The notes under the pieces were generated by a model. It was not told the origin of the DNA, searched no databases, and was given only the letters and a program-made list of their open reading frames with translations. The position numbers and the translations under genes were made by a program. Positions 7,630-17,509 of a stretch of DNA of 60,209 nucleotides are shown here, piece after piece. Numbering within the stretch: the first letter of the stretch is position 1; each line of letters starts with the position of its first letter. Source of the DNA: Sphingorhabdus sp. EL138 (GTDB lineage Bacteria; Pseudomonadota; Alphaproteobacteria; Sphingomonadales; Sphingomonadaceae); contig NZ_CAMAYF010000012.1 of assembly GCF_945862485.1 (NCBI RefSeq), positions 1 through 60,209 on the forward strand, given 5' to 3'.

Positions 7630-8775
7630 ATGCAAAACCAGTTTGAACTCACCGACGATCAAGTCGTCATCCAGGATATGGCGCGCAAATTCACCGCGGA
7701 CGCCATCACGCCCTTCGCTGCGGAATGGGACGAAAAGTCGCATTATCCGATAGATGTGTGGAAAGCCGCTGGCGAACTCGGCTTCGGCGCGATTTATGTG
7801 TCCGAAGAATCAGGCGGCACGGGCCTTGGCCGGTTGGAAGCGGCGCTGATTATGGAGGCGATGGCGTATGGTTGCCCCACGACCAGCGCGTTTATCTCGA
7901 TTCACAATATGGCCGCGTGGATGATCGACTGCTTTGGCAATGCGGAGTTGAAGGCGCGCTGTTTGCCTGACCTTGTGTCGATGCAGAAAATCGCCAGCTA
8001 TTGCCTCACCGAACCCGGCAGCGGGTCCGATGCTTCGGCGCTGAAAACCAGCGCGCGGCTTGATGGCGATCATTATGTGATTAACGGCGCGAAGCAGTTT
8101 ATCTCCGGTGCTGGCTATAATGATGTCTATGTCGTGATTGTCCGCACCAGCGAAGAAAAGACCAAGGGCGTCACCTGCCTTGTCGTTGACAAGGACACGC
8201 CGGGCCTGAGCTTTGGCGCGCCGGAGAAGAAGCTTGGCTGGAACGCCTCGCCCACCGCGCAAGTCATCTTCGAAGATTGCCGGGTGCCGGTTGCCAACCG
8301 TGTCGGCGCAGAGGGCGATGGCTTCCGCTTTGCCATGATGGGTCTGGACGGCGGACGGCTGAACATTGGCGCCTGTTCGCTTGGCGGCGCGCAGCGTTGC
8401 CTGGATGAGGCGATTGCCTATACCAAGGATCGTCAGCAGTTTGGCCAGCCCGTGTCCGAATTTCAGAATACGCAGTTCATGCTCGCCGACATGGCAACCG
8501 ATCTGGAGGCCGCGCGCGCGTTGCTCTATATCGCGGCGGCTAAGGTCACGGCCAACGCACCCGACAAATCGCGCTTTTCGGCGATGGCCAAGCGGCTGTC
8601 GACCGACAGCGGCAGCGAAATCGTTAATCAGGCGCTTCAGTTGTTCGGCGGCTATGGTTACCTACGCGATTATCCCATTGAGCGTTTCTGGCGTGATCTG
8701 CGCGTCCATTCGATCCTCGAAGGCACCAATCAGGTCATGCGTATGATCATTGGCCGAGACTTGTTACGCCAATGA
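7630..8775 (+). CDS. Acyl-CoA dehydrogenase, probably isobutyryl-CoA dehydrogenase
   Basis: A 381-residue FAD flavoprotein of full ACAD length. Signatures seen: YCLTEPGSGSDAS (about residues 124-136), the substrate/FAD segment QFGQPVSEFQ, the ring motif QLFGGYGYLRDYP, and the C-terminal catalytic Glu in SILEGTNQ (E364). It oxidises a branched short-chain acyl-CoA, passing electrons to ETF. Its place between mmsA and the hydroxyisobutyryl-CoA hydrolase and mmsB genes points to isobutyryl-CoA to methacrylyl-CoA in valine breakdown. The stop overlaps the next ATG (ATGA at 8772). Confidence 0.9.
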   Translation: MQNQFELTDDQVVIQDMARKFTADAITPFAAEWDEKSHYPIDVWKAAGELGFGAIYVSEESGGTGLGRLEAALIMEAMAYGCPTTSAFISIHNMAAWMIDCFGNAELKARCLPDLVSMQKIASYCLTEPGSGSDASALKTSARLDGDHYVINGAKQFISGAGYNDVYVVIVRTSEEKTKGVTCLVVDKDTPGLSFGAPEKKLGWNASPTAQVIFEDCRVPVANRVGAEGDGFRFAMMGLDGGRLNIGACSLGGAQRCLDEAIAYTKDRQQFGQPVSEFQNTQFMLADMATDLEAARALLYIAAAKVTANAPDKSRFSAMAKRLSTDSGSEIVNQALQLFGGYGYLRDYPIERFWRDLRVHSILEGTNQVMRMIIGRDLLRQ

Positions 8776-9479
8776 CCGTTAGTCCTTCGCTAGCTGGAGC
8801 TTCGGCGCGGATAAACGCAATACGACGCGATGTGCTCGGTGCCGATTATTCGTTAGAAAATTCATGTTATTCGAATTCGTTGCGAATGAAGTTGTCCGAA
8901 CGGATCGAAGACGAAGTGGGCAATGTCCCCCTGGTATTTGCAAAATTGGTGGAAAGGCATCGCTCATTTAAGAACCCAGAGAGTTGCCAGCGCCTACTTG
9001 CGGCGCAAATGGTGATGCGTTCATCGGTTCGTCCCCTTTATGATGATCCGTTGATACAAAGGCAATTTCCTCAGCTGACGCGAACAGTCAATCTCGATCA
9101 AAACATTCTTGATCTTGCGGGACTTGGGCTAATCCGAGCTGATAAACTTGCTGTCTTAAATTGCTTGCCCCATGGTTTTATAAACCGTCTCGGCTGGCTC
9201 TATATTTCAGAGTCGTTAGCTCAGGTGGGCCCTATCTGGTGGAAAATGGCGAGAGAGTTGGAATTCACCGAAATCGTGTCAGACTTCCATGTGCCACCGC
9301 GTGCAGATAATTCATATCGATGGCTACTATTGACCGAAACATTGGATAATCTCTCTCTTTCTGAAGTTGAGGAAGATCGCGTCTTCGCCGGTGCTCGGTC
9401 CGCGATCAGTCTTTTTGCCAAATTGATTAGGGATTCCGATGAGCTGCGTCTCCAGCATCGGGTGGGACAGGGCCAGTGA
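8772..9479 (+). CDS. Heme-oxygenase-fold protein, catalytic features degenerate
   Basis: A 235-residue, mostly helical protein embedded in the valine operon, overlapping both neighbours (ATGA at 8772, GTGA at 9476). The middle matches bacterial heme oxygenases of the PigA/HemO type: LLAAQ, PLYDDPLIQRQFPQL, and INRLGWLYISES (residues 137-148), then FAGARSAISLFAKL. Against my memory of PigA, the proximal heme-ligand His position falls near P53, and the distal glycine motif (EGSxLG) reads ESLAQVG, so ordinary heme cleavage is doubtful. Codon use is visibly more AT-rich than in the flanking genes, suggesting later insertion. An alternative is an unrelated TenA/HO-like helical protein. Function unknown. 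Confidence 0.6.
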   Translation: MTVSPSLAGASARINAIRRDVLGADYSLENSCYSNSLRMKLSERIEDEVGNVPLVFAKLVERHRSFKNPESCQRLLAAQMVMRSSVRPLYDDPLIQRQFPQLTRTVNLDQNILDLAGLGLIRADKLAVLNCLPHGFINRLGWLYISESLAQVGPIWWKMARELEFTEIVSDFHVPPRADNSYRWLLLTETLDNLSLSEVEEDRVFAGARSAISLFAKLIRDSDELRLQHRVGQGQ

Positions 9480-10525
9480 CCGACGACATTCTGCTCAAAG
9501 TACACGGCCATGCCGGTTTCATCAGCCTGAACCGGCCATCGGCGCTTCACGCGCTGACCTTGCCCATGGTGCATGCAATGACCGAGGCGCTGCTGACTTG
9601 GCGGGAATCCGACGCGGTCAAATGCGTGGTGATCGATCATGCCGAAGGACGCGGCTTTTGTGCAGGCGGCGATATCGCCTTCCTGCGCAACTCAGCGATT
9701 CATGATGGAGGCGAGTCTGGCCGGAAATTCTTCCATGACGAATATCAACTCAACCATTTGCTGTTCACGTTTCCAAAGCCAATCGTGGCGTTTATGGACG
9801 GCATCACCATGGGCGGCGGCGTTGGCATAAGCCAGCCTGCGCGTTTTCGCGTCGCGACCGAAAACACGAAATTTGCGATGCCAGAAACGGGCATTGGCCT
9901 GTTCCCTGATGTCGGTGGCGGCTGGTACCTGTCGCGGCTGGAAGGACGTGTTGGCCAGTTTCTGGCGCTGACGGGTTCGCGCATTGCAGGGGCCGGATGC
10001 CTCGCGCTTGGCCTTGCCACGCATTATCTGCCCAGCAGCGCGCTGGCCGACGCCAAGGCACGGATTGCCAGCGAAGATGTCGAGCGGATCGACGGCATTT
10101 TAGGGACATTGTCGGAAACGCCGGCGCCGTCCAAGATTGTCGAGACATTGTTTCAGATTAACCGCCATTTTGCCTCTGACCAGTTGGAAGATATTCTCGC
10201 CAGCCTTGAGGGCGATGAGAGCGAGTGGGCGATGCGTGAGCTGGCGACGCTGCGGTCGAAAAGCCCGCAAACCTGCAAGGTTGCGCTGCGCCAATTGTCG
10301 CAGAGCCTGATGCTCACCGACTTTGCCGATAATATGGCGATGGAATATCGGATCGCGAGCCGCGTCATCGTGCGCCCCGATTTTGCCGAGGGCGTGCGCG
10401 CGGTTATCGTCGATAAGGACAATGCGCCCAAATGGGACCCCGCAACGCCCGAGGGTGTGACCGAAGACCTGATTGACGCCATATTCGCAGCCTTGCCGCC
10501 GCAAGAAGAATGGAAGCCCCTATGA
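9476..10525 (+). CDS. 3-Hydroxyisobutyryl-CoA hydrolase
   Basis: A 349-residue crotonase-superfamily protein of the HIBYL-CoA hydrolase subgroup, longer than enoyl-CoA hydratases. It removes CoA from 3-hydroxyisobutyryl-CoA in valine degradation. Seen: [18 protein letters not shown] near the N-terminus, the oxyanion segment [13 protein letters not shown], and the subgroup motif [16 protein letters not shown] with its acidic residues. The start is GTG at 9476, overlapping the previous stop. It overlaps the next gene by ATGA at 10522, so translation is probably coupled. Confidence 0.92.
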   Translation: MTDDILLKVHGHAGFISLNRPSALHALTLPMVHAMTEALLTWRESDAVKCVVIDHAEGRGFCAGGDIAFLRNSAIHDGGESGRKFFHDEYQLNHLLFTFPKPIVAFMDGITMGGGVGISQPARFRVATENTKFAMPETGIGLFPDVGGGWYLSRLEGRVGQFLALTGSRIAGAGCLALGLATHYLPSSALADAKARIASEDVERIDGILGTLSETPAPSKIVETLFQINRHFASDQLEDILASLEGDESEWAMRELATLRSKSPQTCKVALRQLSQSLMLTDFADNMAMEYRIASRVIVRPDFAEGVRAVIVDKDNAPKWDPATPEGVTEDLIDAIFAALPPQEEWKPL

Positions 10526-11295
10526 CATATGAAACAATCCTGGTTGAACAACGCGGCGCAGTGACGTTGATGACGCTGAACCGGCCACAGGCGCTGAATG
10601 CGTTGAACAGCCAGGTTTTGGCTGACCTTATCGCGGCCTTTGCGGCGTTTGATGCCGATGATAGCCAAAGATGTGCCGTCCTGACGGGCAGCGAAAAGGC
10701 ATTTGCGGCAGGCGCGGACATTAAGGAAATGTCATCGCAGTCCTTTGCCGACATGTACGGTTCGAATTTCTTTGCAGGCTATGACCGCGTGACCGCGACA
10801 CGCAAGCCTTGGATTGCGGCCGTGAATGGCTTTGCGCTTGGCGGCGGATGCGAATTGGCCATGATGGCGGATTTCATTATCGCGGGCGACAATGCCAAAT
10901 TCGGCCAGCCCGAAATCAAGCTGGCGGTTACCCCCGGCATGGGCGGATCGCAGCGCCTCACGCGCGCCATTGGCAAGGCCAAAGCGATGGAAATGTGCCT
11001 GACGGGCCGGATGATGGATGCCGCAGAGGCGGAGCGTTCTGGCTTGGTCGCCAAGGTCGTTCCGGCGGCGGATCTGGTGGAAGAAGCGATTAAAACCGCG
11101 ACTGCCATCGCCGCTATGGCGCCCTTGGCCGCAATCGCGTGCAAGGAAATGGTGAACGCCGCGTTTGAAACCACATTGCAGCAAGGCATCGTGTTCGAAC
11201 GCCGGTTGTTCCATGGACTGTTTGGCACTGAAGATCAGAAAGAAGGCATGGCGGCGTTCGTTGAGAAACGGCCGGGGAATTGGATAGGAAAATGA
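10522..11295 (+). CDS. Enoyl-CoA hydratase (methacrylyl-CoA step likely)
   Basis: A 257-residue crotonase of ordinary hydratase length. Seen: [13 protein letters not shown], the oxyanion loop [11 protein letters not shown], then [13 protein letters not shown] with one catalytic Glu and [16 protein letters not shown] with the other. It adds water to 2-enoyl-CoA; in this operon methacrylyl-CoA is the expected substrate. ATG at 10522, overlapping the upstream TGA, was chosen over an upstream in-frame ATG at 10510 because the family N-terminus starts at MTYETILVE. The stop overlaps the mmsB start. Confidence 0.9.
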   Translation: MTYETILVEQRGAVTLMTLNRPQALNALNSQVLADLIAAFAAFDADDSQRCAVLTGSEKAFAAGADIKEMSSQSFADMYGSNFFAGYDRVTATRKPWIAAVNGFALGGGCELAMMADFIIAGDNAKFGQPEIKLAVTPGMGGSQRLTRAIGKAKAMEMCLTGRMMDAAEAERSGLVAKVVPAADLVEEAIKTATAIAAMAPLAAIACKEMVNAAFETTLQQGIVFERRLFHGLFGTEDQKEGMAAFVEKRPGNWIGK

Positions 11296-12170
11296 TCATG
11301 AAAATTGCGTTTATCGGGCTTGGCAATATGGGCGGCGGCATGGCTGCCAATCTGGTTAAGGCGGGGCATGCGGTGAATGCCTTTGACCTGTCGGCCGAAG
11401 CTTTGGTACGCGCGCAGGAAAATGGGTGTGCGACATTTACGTCTGTGCGTGAGGCTGTCGATAGCGTTGATGCGGTCGTATCGATGCTGCCCAACGGTAA
11501 AATCGTCGCCAACGTGTTTGAAACCGATGTCTTGGGCCATGCACCCAAGGGTGCGATCTTGCTCGATTGTTCGACGATCGATGTCGATACCGCCCGCAAG
11601 GTTACGGCGGATGCTGTCGTTGCGGGCTATGATATGGTTGATGCGCCGGTATCGGGTGGTATTGCCGCTGCCAATGGGGGCACGCTGACATTCATGGTGG
11701 GCGGTACTGATACGGCATTTGCGCGTGCGGAGCCGATCTTGTCGGCGATGGGCAAGGCGGTCATTTATGCCGGCGGGTCAGGTGCCGGACAAGCGGCCAA
11801 GATTTGCAACAATATGCTGCTTGGCGCGTCCATGATTGCAACCTGCGAAACTTTTGCCATGGCGGAGAAGCTGGGATTAGACCTCCAAACCTTTTACGAC
11901 ATTTCGTCCAAAGCCTCGGGCCAGAATTGGTCGATGACCAGCTATTGCCCGGTTCCCGGCGTTGGGCCGACTTCACCTGCCGACAATGATTACGAGGGCG
12001 GCTTTGCGACAGCGCTGATGCTGAAGGATCTGAAGCTCGCCATGGAGGCTGCCCAATCCGTGAACGCCGATGTCCCAATGGGCGCGCGGGCGGCGGAGCT
12101 CTACGATGCCTTCGACAAGGCAGGCGAAGGCGCAGTCGATTTCTCGGCCATTATAAAAAAATTGGCATGA
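11292..12170 (+). CDS. mmsB: 3-Hydroxyisobutyrate dehydrogenase
   Basis: A 292-residue protein of the beta-hydroxyacid dehydrogenase family that oxidises 3-hydroxyisobutyrate to methylmalonate semialdehyde, the substrate of mmsA. Seen: the NAD-binding [13 protein letters not shown] at the N-terminus, the substrate motif [16 protein letters not shown], and the catalytic Lys in [14 protein letters not shown] at 11292 overlaps the stop of the hydratase gene (ATGA); ATG at 11298 is an equally good family start. Last gene of the operon; it converges on the monooxygenase gene at 12315 across 144 bp with no clear terminator. Confidence 0.93.
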   Translation: MIMKIAFIGLGNMGGGMAANLVKAGHAVNAFDLSAEALVRAQENGCATFTSVREAVDSVDAVVSMLPNGKIVANVFETDVLGHAPKGAILLDCSTIDVDTARKVTADAVVAGYDMVDAPVSGGIAAANGGTLTFMVGGTDTAFARAEPILSAMGKAVIYAGGSGAGQAAKICNNMLLGASMIATCETFAMAEKLGLDLQTFYDISSKASGQNWSMTSYCPVPGVGPTSPADNDYEGGFATALMLKDLKLAMEAAQSVNADVPMGARAAELYDAFDKAGEGAVDFSAIIKKLA

Positions 12171-12314
12171 ATTTGGCGGCGCTAAAGCCACACCAACAGA
12201 AGCAATGGCTTGGCCGCATAGCCTCATCTAAGAGACGCATGAGAGCCTAAAGTGCGAAATTGAAAGCATCCAAAAGCATGCAGGTGGCCATGCTGGGATC
12301 AAGCAAGGTTATGC

Positions 12315-13904
12315 TTAGAAAAACCGAAACCCGTTATATTCTTCATTGGCGACACGCTCTAAAATACGTCGGTAACCGCGAACGCCTCCGGAATAAGGCA
12401 TGAATACCCGAGGCTTTCCTTCAACTTCAGCACCGGTGTAGTAGGATGCTGCCTTGGGATAGAGTGTTTCGTGGGCACGGGCGTTCACATGTTCAACCCA
12501 TTCCAGCTCTGCCTCTTGGGTGGTTTCAATAGCGGCACTGCCTTTTGTACTTGCAAATCCTATCAAGTCGCTGAGCCAATCAACTTGCTGTTCGATTGAC
12601 AAGATTACATTGCTGAGCAGCGATGGGCTACCGGGACCGACAAGAACGAACATATTCGGAAAACCGGACACCCCAAGCCCAAGATAGTTCACGGGACCAG
12701 ATGCCCATTTCTCGCGGAGGGTCTCACCGTTTCGCCCTTTTATTTCTGGGCGGAGTAATGAACCCGTAAACGCATCAAAGCCTGTTGCGTAGATGATGAC
12801 GTCGAGCGGATATTCCCGCTCTGTGGTGCGTAATCCATCCGGACTAATGTCCTTTATAGGCGACGACTTAATATCCACTAGCGTGACATTTTCACGGTTG
12901 AACGTCTTAAAATAATTACTGTCAACCGACGGCCGCTTGGCACCGAACGGAAAACCTTCAGGTGTTAGCAACTTGCGCGTAACAGGATCATCAACCTGTT
13001 GAGCAATCTTTTGTCGGATGAAGTCGGCCGCGGTAGCGTTCGATGCATCGTCGAGCAGAATATCTTTGTAGGCAAGCGCAAAACCAAAGCCAAGGCGGTT
13101 CCAAGCCGCCTCGTAGACGGCCTCCCTTTCTTGCGGTGTTGCCTCTAAAGCTGAAACGCCATTGGGCACAAAACCAAGGCCGCTCGGCGAATTCAGGGCA
13201 CGCTGCCGCCGCGCGGCATAGTCCGCCTTCACGGCGTTGTCTTCCTCGTCAGAGACCGGCGCATTTGCTGCCGGGATACTGAAATTTGCCGATCGTTGAA
13301 AAACGGTTAAATGTTCGGCCTGAGCGGCAATAACGGGCGTCATTTGAACGCCTGATGAGCCAGTACCGATAATTCCAACTCGTTTTCCTCCAAAGCTAAT
13401 GGGCTCGCGTGGCCACGCCGCGCTGTGATAGATATTTCCTTTAAATGTCTCTTGTCCGGGATAATTGGGTTGTTTGGTGGTCGACAATTGGCCCACAGCC
13501 ATGATGAGATATTGGGAATCCCATTCCTGTCCGTCTTGCGCGGTAACGCACCAGCGGTTGCTGGCTTCATCGAATTTGGCGCGTTCCATTCTTGTGTTAA
13601 ATTCTATGTCGCGACGAAGGTTGAAGCGCTCGGCTACATGATGAATATAAGATAGCACCTCGGGTTGGGTTGCGTAACGTTCGCTCCATCGCCATTCCTG
13701 TTCAAGCTCGGGCGAGAACATGTAGGAGTAATCGTAGCTTTCTACATCGCATCGTGCACCTGGATAGCGGTTGTGGTGCCAAACACCGCCGACATCGTCG
13801 CTCGCCTCGATAACGGTTGCGGATAAACCTAATTGTCGAAGGGCATAAAGCGCACGCAACCCACCCAGGCCAGCACCTACGATAACGACATCACATTTTT
13901 TCAT
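12315..13904 (-). CDS. Baeyer-Villiger monooxygenase (type I, CHMO-like) 1
   Basis: A 529-residue FAD/NADPH flavoprotein that inserts oxygen next to a ketone to give an ester or lactone. Seen: first Rossmann motif GAGLGG (residues 10-15), the DVGGVWHHNRYPGARCD segment, the BVMO fingerprint FKGNIYHSAAWP (154-165), second Rossmann motif GTGSSG (180-185), and the active-site Arg region FGAKRPSVDSNYF. ATG at 13904 (MKKCDVVIVG) was preferred to a TTG at 13946 because the FAD motif normally lies about ten residues in. It is transcribed alone, divergently from the ligase operon, with a shared palindrome at 14024-14039 between them. Confidence 0.92.
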   Translation of the reverse strand: MKKCDVVIVGAGLGGLRALYALRQLGLSATVIEASDDVGGVWHHNRYPGARCDVESYDYSYMFSPELEQEWRWSERYATQPEVLSYIHHVAERFNLRRDIEFNTRMERAKFDEASNRWCVTAQDGQEWDSQYLIMAVGQLSTTKQPNYPGQETFKGNIYHSAAWPREPISFGGKRVGIIGTGSSGVQMTPVIAAQAEHLTVFQRSANFSIPAANAPVSDEEDNAVKADYAARRQRALNSPSGLGFVPNGVSALEATPQEREAVYEAAWNRLGFGFALAYKDILLDDASNATAADFIRQKIAQQVDDPVTRKLLTPEGFPFGAKRPSVDSNYFKTFNRENVTLVDIKSSPIKDISPDGLRTTEREYPLDVIIYATGFDAFTGSLLRPEIKGRNGETLREKWASGPVNYLGLGVSGFPNMFVLVGPGSPSLLSNVILSIEQQVDWLSDLIGFASTKGSAAIETTQEAELEWVEHVNARAHETLYPKAASYYTGAEVEGKPRVFMPYSGGVRGYRRILERVANEEYNGFRFF

Positions 13905-14023
13905 TTCTATCACCGGCTTGTTAAAGTGCGTAATACTGTTGACCAAGTAACTCGTAATCGATGCCCATGTTGATCACGGTTTACCGATCGGTAGCCCAAT
14001 AATTATCAGGCGGTTCGATAAAA

Positions 14024-14039
14024 TCAACAACATTGTTGA
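14024..14039. promoter_or_regulatory. Operator 1, TCAACA-ACAT-TGTTGA
   Basis: A perfect 16-bp palindrome in the divergent region of monooxygenase 1 and the first ligase. Rightward, TTGACG (14035-14040) with a 17-bp spacer to TATTTG gives a promoter-like pair. Leftward, TTGATT with a 16-bp spacer to TAATTA does the same. A bound repressor would cover both -35 regions. One of seven copies of the motif in the window. Confidence 0.75.
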
Positions 14040-14097
14040 CGGCATCATTGGGCGTCGGTATTTGGAATTAATAGTTGGCGATTGAGAGGGAATGTGC

Positions 14098-15852
14098 ATG
14101 ATGGAGCCCAATGCCTTTTTGGATGACAAGGCTGCTGGAGTAACCATTAGCGAACTCGTGACTCCTGAAGCCCGCCAAGCGGCAATATCAGCTCGTTTTC
14201 CCGAGTGGATCCCGCGGACGATTGATGAGATGTTTGATGCCGCGGCCACCGAATTTCCCGATCGTCCTTACGTCATCACAGATGATCGGATATGGACTTA
14301 CCGAGATATGCAGGAGTGGTCACACCGTCTTGCAAGTGGATTAAGCGCAATAGGCGTAAAGCGCGGAGATCATGTCGCACTTGTATTTGCAAACTATCCT
14401 GAATTTGTTGCCCTAAAGCTTGCTATCGCCCGCGTAGGGGCGGTTGCCGTACCAATTAACATACTTAACCGTCGCGACGAGCTTGGGTATGTGCTGGCAC
14501 AGTCGGATGCCGTGCTGCTGATCACGATGAATACATTTCGCGACCTTGATTATCTCTCGATGTTAGATGAGTTAATACCAGGATGGGAGAAAAATGGCAG
14601 CAGTACAAAGTTGCCTCTCCTTCGCAACGTGATTGTTTTCTCGACCGATGGTCAGCCTAAGCGGGCGTCTGCTGCATATTTTGACGTTCTTGAATCGGGT
14701 CCGGCAACTAAGTTTGAAGTGAGCGGCGCGAGGCCGGATGATGTCGCCGACATCATCTATACATCTGGCACTACAGGTGCGCCGAAGGGGGTTATGCTGA
14801 CCCATGATCAGGTCCTTCGAACGGCTTATGGCAGCGCTTACGCCCGCGCATTTGAAGATGGCAGACGGATCGTCTTTTCGTTGCCCATGTACCATGTTTA
14901 CGGTTACGGCGAAGGGATGCTTCCGGTGATGTTTGTCGGCGGCGCGATAATCCCGCAACTGAAATTTGACGCAGCGGCGATGCTCACCGCCATTGAGCAA
15001 CACCGTGCGACCGATGCATTGCTTGTACCTACGATGACCATAGCTATGCTTGATACTGCGAAAGCCGGGGATTATGATCTTTCGTCGTTTTTTGCGGTCA
15101 TTTCGTCGGGAGCCCGTGCACCGGAGCGCGTGTGGAATGACATTTTTGCAGTTTTTGGCGTTTCCCAAATTTCGACCGGATACGGCATGACTGAAGTTAC
15201 GGCGTCTTCAACTGTCACGCAGCCAAACGATCCGATTGAACGGCTCCTAAACACAAATGGCCGGATGCGCGATGTGGGCGTTGCGGGCGATCCGGAGAAC
15301 TACCGTCGCCTTGTTAATTACCGAGTGGTTGACCCCGAAAGTGGTCACGTTTTGTTGCCCGGTTGTGTCGGAGAATTGCGGGCAAAGGGACTTGGGGTCA
15401 CACAGGGCTATTACAACAAGCCCGAAGAGACAGCAGCATTGTTCGATAGTGAAGGCTGGCTCCACACCGGGGATCTTGGGAAAATTGATGGCGATGGTTA
15501 CATCTATCTCGTCGGTCGGTTGAAAGAATCTTATCGTTGTGGCGGTGAACAGGTATTGCCTACGGAGGTGGAGGACCTGCTAACGTCGCATCCGTCGGTT
15601 TTGCAAGCCCATGTTGTACCGGTGCCGGATGTTCGGATGGGCGAAATCGGTGTCGCTTTTGTTGTTCCCGCACAAGGCGCGGCGGTGACCGTTGAAGAGC
15701 TTCTCGCGCTGGTTCAGTCGCGCATGGCCCGGTTCAAGGTACCCAAATATCTGTTTCTTGTGGATGCGGCGGAGATTCCCACCACCGCTTCGGGACGAGC
15801 AAAGAAATTTCAATTATCCGCAAAGGCGATCAGCATGTTGAATGCGATATGA
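14098..15852 (+). CDS. Acyl-CoA ligase (AMP-forming) 1, unusual A10 motif
   Basis: A 584-residue ANL-superfamily ligase that would activate a carboxylic acid intermediate to its CoA thioester via an acyl-AMP. Seen: P-loop IIYTSGTTGAPKGVML, aromatic motif STGYGMTE, and hinge HTGDLGKIDGDGYIYLVGR. The C-terminal A10 motif reads TTASGRAKKFQL: the usual catalytic Lys is replaced by Arg (R567), with Lys residues just after. Ligation of acid to AMP could be weakened or use a neighbouring Lys. ATG at 14098 lies 7 bases after GAGAGGG; ATGs at 14092 and 14101 are alternatives. It overlaps the following SDR gene (ATGA) and is probably controlled from the operator at 14024. Confidence 0.9.
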   Translation: MMEPNAFLDDKAAGVTISELVTPEARQAAISARFPEWIPRTIDEMFDAAATEFPDRPYVITDDRIWTYRDMQEWSHRLASGLSAIGVKRGDHVALVFANYPEFVALKLAIARVGAVAVPINILNRRDELGYVLAQSDAVLLITMNTFRDLDYLSMLDELIPGWEKNGSSTKLPLLRNVIVFSTDGQPKRASAAYFDVLESGPATKFEVSGARPDDVADIIYTSGTTGAPKGVMLTHDQVLRTAYGSAYARAFEDGRRIVFSLPMYHVYGYGEGMLPVMFVGGAIIPQLKFDAAAMLTAIEQHRATDALLVPTMTIAMLDTAKAGDYDLSSFFAVISSGARAPERVWNDIFAVFGVSQISTGYGMTEVTASSTVTQPNDPIERLLNTNGRMRDVGVAGDPENYRRLVNYRVVDPESGHVLLPGCVGELRAKGLGVTQGYYNKPEETAALFDSEGWLHTGDLGKIDGDGYIYLVGRLKESYRCGGEQVLPTEVEDLLTSHPSVLQAHVVPVPDVRMGEIGVAFVVPAQGAAVTVEELLALVQSRMARFKVPKYLFLVDAAEIPTTASGRAKKFQLSAKAISMLNAI

Positions 15853-16619
15853 CAGGTAGCTCAAACCAACCGCCACGCGTTGCGGTCGTTACGGGCGGCG
15901 CGCGGGGCATCGGGGCTGGAATTGCGCTGCGTCTGGCACAGGATGGGCATGATATTGCGGTAATTGACCTAGATGCCACAGCTTGCGCCGAGACCGTCCG
16001 AGACATCGAGGGACTAGGTCGCCGCGCTTTCGCTGTCGGCGCGAATGTTGCAGATGAAGCTGCGGTGCAGGAGGCAATCTCCAATATCGTTTCGGCCCTA
16101 GGACCTCCCACAATTGTCGTTAACAATGCTGGCATTTTGCGTGATCGAACCATTGGTAAAATGAGTATCGATGACTGGGATAGCGTCATCAATGTCAATT
16201 TACGCGGCACATTCTTAGTAAGCCGCGAAACACAATTTCACATGCGTGCAGCCGGCTGGGGCCGGATCATCAACTTATCGAGCACGGCTGCCCTCGGCAA
16301 TTTGGGCGAAAGCAATTATGCCGCGGCCAAGGCCGGCGTTCAGGGACTGACGAAAACGCTCGCAATCGAGTTGGGGCGATATGGTATCACTGCAAATGCC
16401 GTCGCGCCCGGTTTTGTGGAAACGGCGATGACTGCGGAAGTAGCGGAGCGAGTGGGCATATCATTCGATGAAATGAAGCAGCAAGCTGTCCGTGCAACGG
16501 TTGTTGGCCGCGTCGGGCAACCCGAAGACATTGCAAACGCGGTATCGTTTTTCGCAGATGAGCGTTCGGGCTTTGTCACTGGACAAATTCTATACGTAGC
16601 CGGAGCACCGCGCGGATGA
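15849..16619 (+). CDS. Short-chain dehydrogenase/reductase 1
   Basis: A 256-residue classical SDR. Seen: cofactor motif TGGARGIGAGIAL, NNAG, the catalytic Ser in NLSSTAALGN, and YAAAK as the YxxxK pair. It resembles FabG-type 3-oxoacyl reductases, but in this island it could oxidise a cyclic alcohol to the ketone used by a monooxygenase, or act on a hydroxyacyl-CoA. Translationally coupled to the ligase gene upstream (ATG 15849, stop 15852). Confidence 0.88.
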   Translation: MTGSSNQPPRVAVVTGGARGIGAGIALRLAQDGHDIAVIDLDATACAETVRDIEGLGRRAFAVGANVADEAAVQEAISNIVSALGPPTIVVNNAGILRDRTIGKMSIDDWDSVINVNLRGTFLVSRETQFHMRAAGWGRIINLSSTAALGNLGESNYAAAKAGVQGLTKTLAIELGRYGITANAVAPGFVETAMTAEVAERVGISFDEMKQQAVRATVVGRVGQPEDIANAVSFFADERSGFVTGQILYVAGAPRG

Positions 16620-16740
16620 GTATGGCGGCTGGATTACATACCGACGGCCAATTTACGAAAAACCGACGATGTGCTTCGCCGGTAACAAATGACGGATCTC
16701 ATGAGGGAGTAATCGTCGTCCTTCCGGTTGAAGCGGTATA

Positions 16741-17487
16741 TTGACGGTGGTCGGCAAGCTCAGCGGCAAGACGGCAATTGTAACCGGTGCTGCGCAGGGT
16801 ATTGGCCGCGCGACCGCCACTTTGTTTGCACAAGAAGGTGCACGTGTGATTGCGGTAGATGTCAACAGCGCCGCTCTGACTCAACTCCAGGCCGAGCATG
16901 GCTGCGAGGCCGTGGTGCTAAATCTCACTGACCGAAAAGCGATCGCTGAATTCGCCAATCGAACTGTCGCTGCCGATATCCTGTTTCTGTGCGCGGGCTA
17001 TGTTGCCTATGGTACTATCGAGACGTGCACTGACGACGAGTGGGATTTCTCTTTTGACCTGAATGTCACTGCCATGTTCCAGATGATACGTGCATTCATC
17101 CCGGGAATGATTGCCCGCAAAAGTGGATCAATCATTACCATGTCGTCGGTTGCAAGTTCAGTGCGGGGCGTCCCGAACCGTCTTGCTTATGCGTCTACAA
17201 AAGCAGCAATTATCGGCATGACAAAAGCACTGGCAGCTGATCACAGTTCGCAAGGCGTCCGTTGTAACGCGATATGCCCGGGAACCATTGACACTCCTTC
17301 GCTCGAGGCGCGGATGCGCGCTACGGGCGATTATGAAGCAACGCGCGCCGCATTTATCGCGCGCCAACCTGTCCAAAGGTTTGGGCTACCCAATGAAATT
17401 GCCGAACTTGCCCTCTATCTGGCGAGCGATTCATCATCGTTCGTAACTGGCCAAAGTCATGTCATCGACGGTGGTTGGTCAAACTGA
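16741..17487 (+). CDS. Short-chain dehydrogenase/reductase 2
   Basis: A 248-residue classical SDR with TGAAQGIGRAT, the catalytic Ser region MSSVASSVRGVP, YASTK (YxxxK) and the C-terminal FVTGQSHVIDGGW typical of family members that act on hydroxyacyl or cyclic alcohol substrates. It lies 121 bp after the previous SDR with the same direction. The start is unclear: TTG at 16741 opens the frame and GTG at 16747 is equally plausible; no good ribosome site precedes either. A small hairpin GATACC-GAAA-GGTATC overlaps its stop (17486-17501). Confidence 0.85.
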   Translation: MTVVGKLSGKTAIVTGAAQGIGRATATLFAQEGARVIAVDVNSAALTQLQAEHGCEAVVLNLTDRKAIAEFANRTVAADILFLCAGYVAYGTIETCTDDEWDFSFDLNVTAMFQMIRAFIPGMIARKSGSIITMSSVASSVRGVPNRLAYASTKAAIIGMTKALAADHSSQGVRCNAICPGTIDTPSLEARMRATGDYEATRAAFIARQPVQRFGLPNEIAELALYLASDSSSFVTGQSHVIDGGWSN

Positions 17488-17509
17488 TACCGAAAGGTAT
17501 CTCTTGTTA

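Noticed and set aside
17486-17501. Hairpin GATACC-GAAA-GGTATC as a terminator after SDR 2
   Set aside because: The stem is only 6 bp with a weak T-tract, and it overlaps the stop codon; too weak to list as a terminator.
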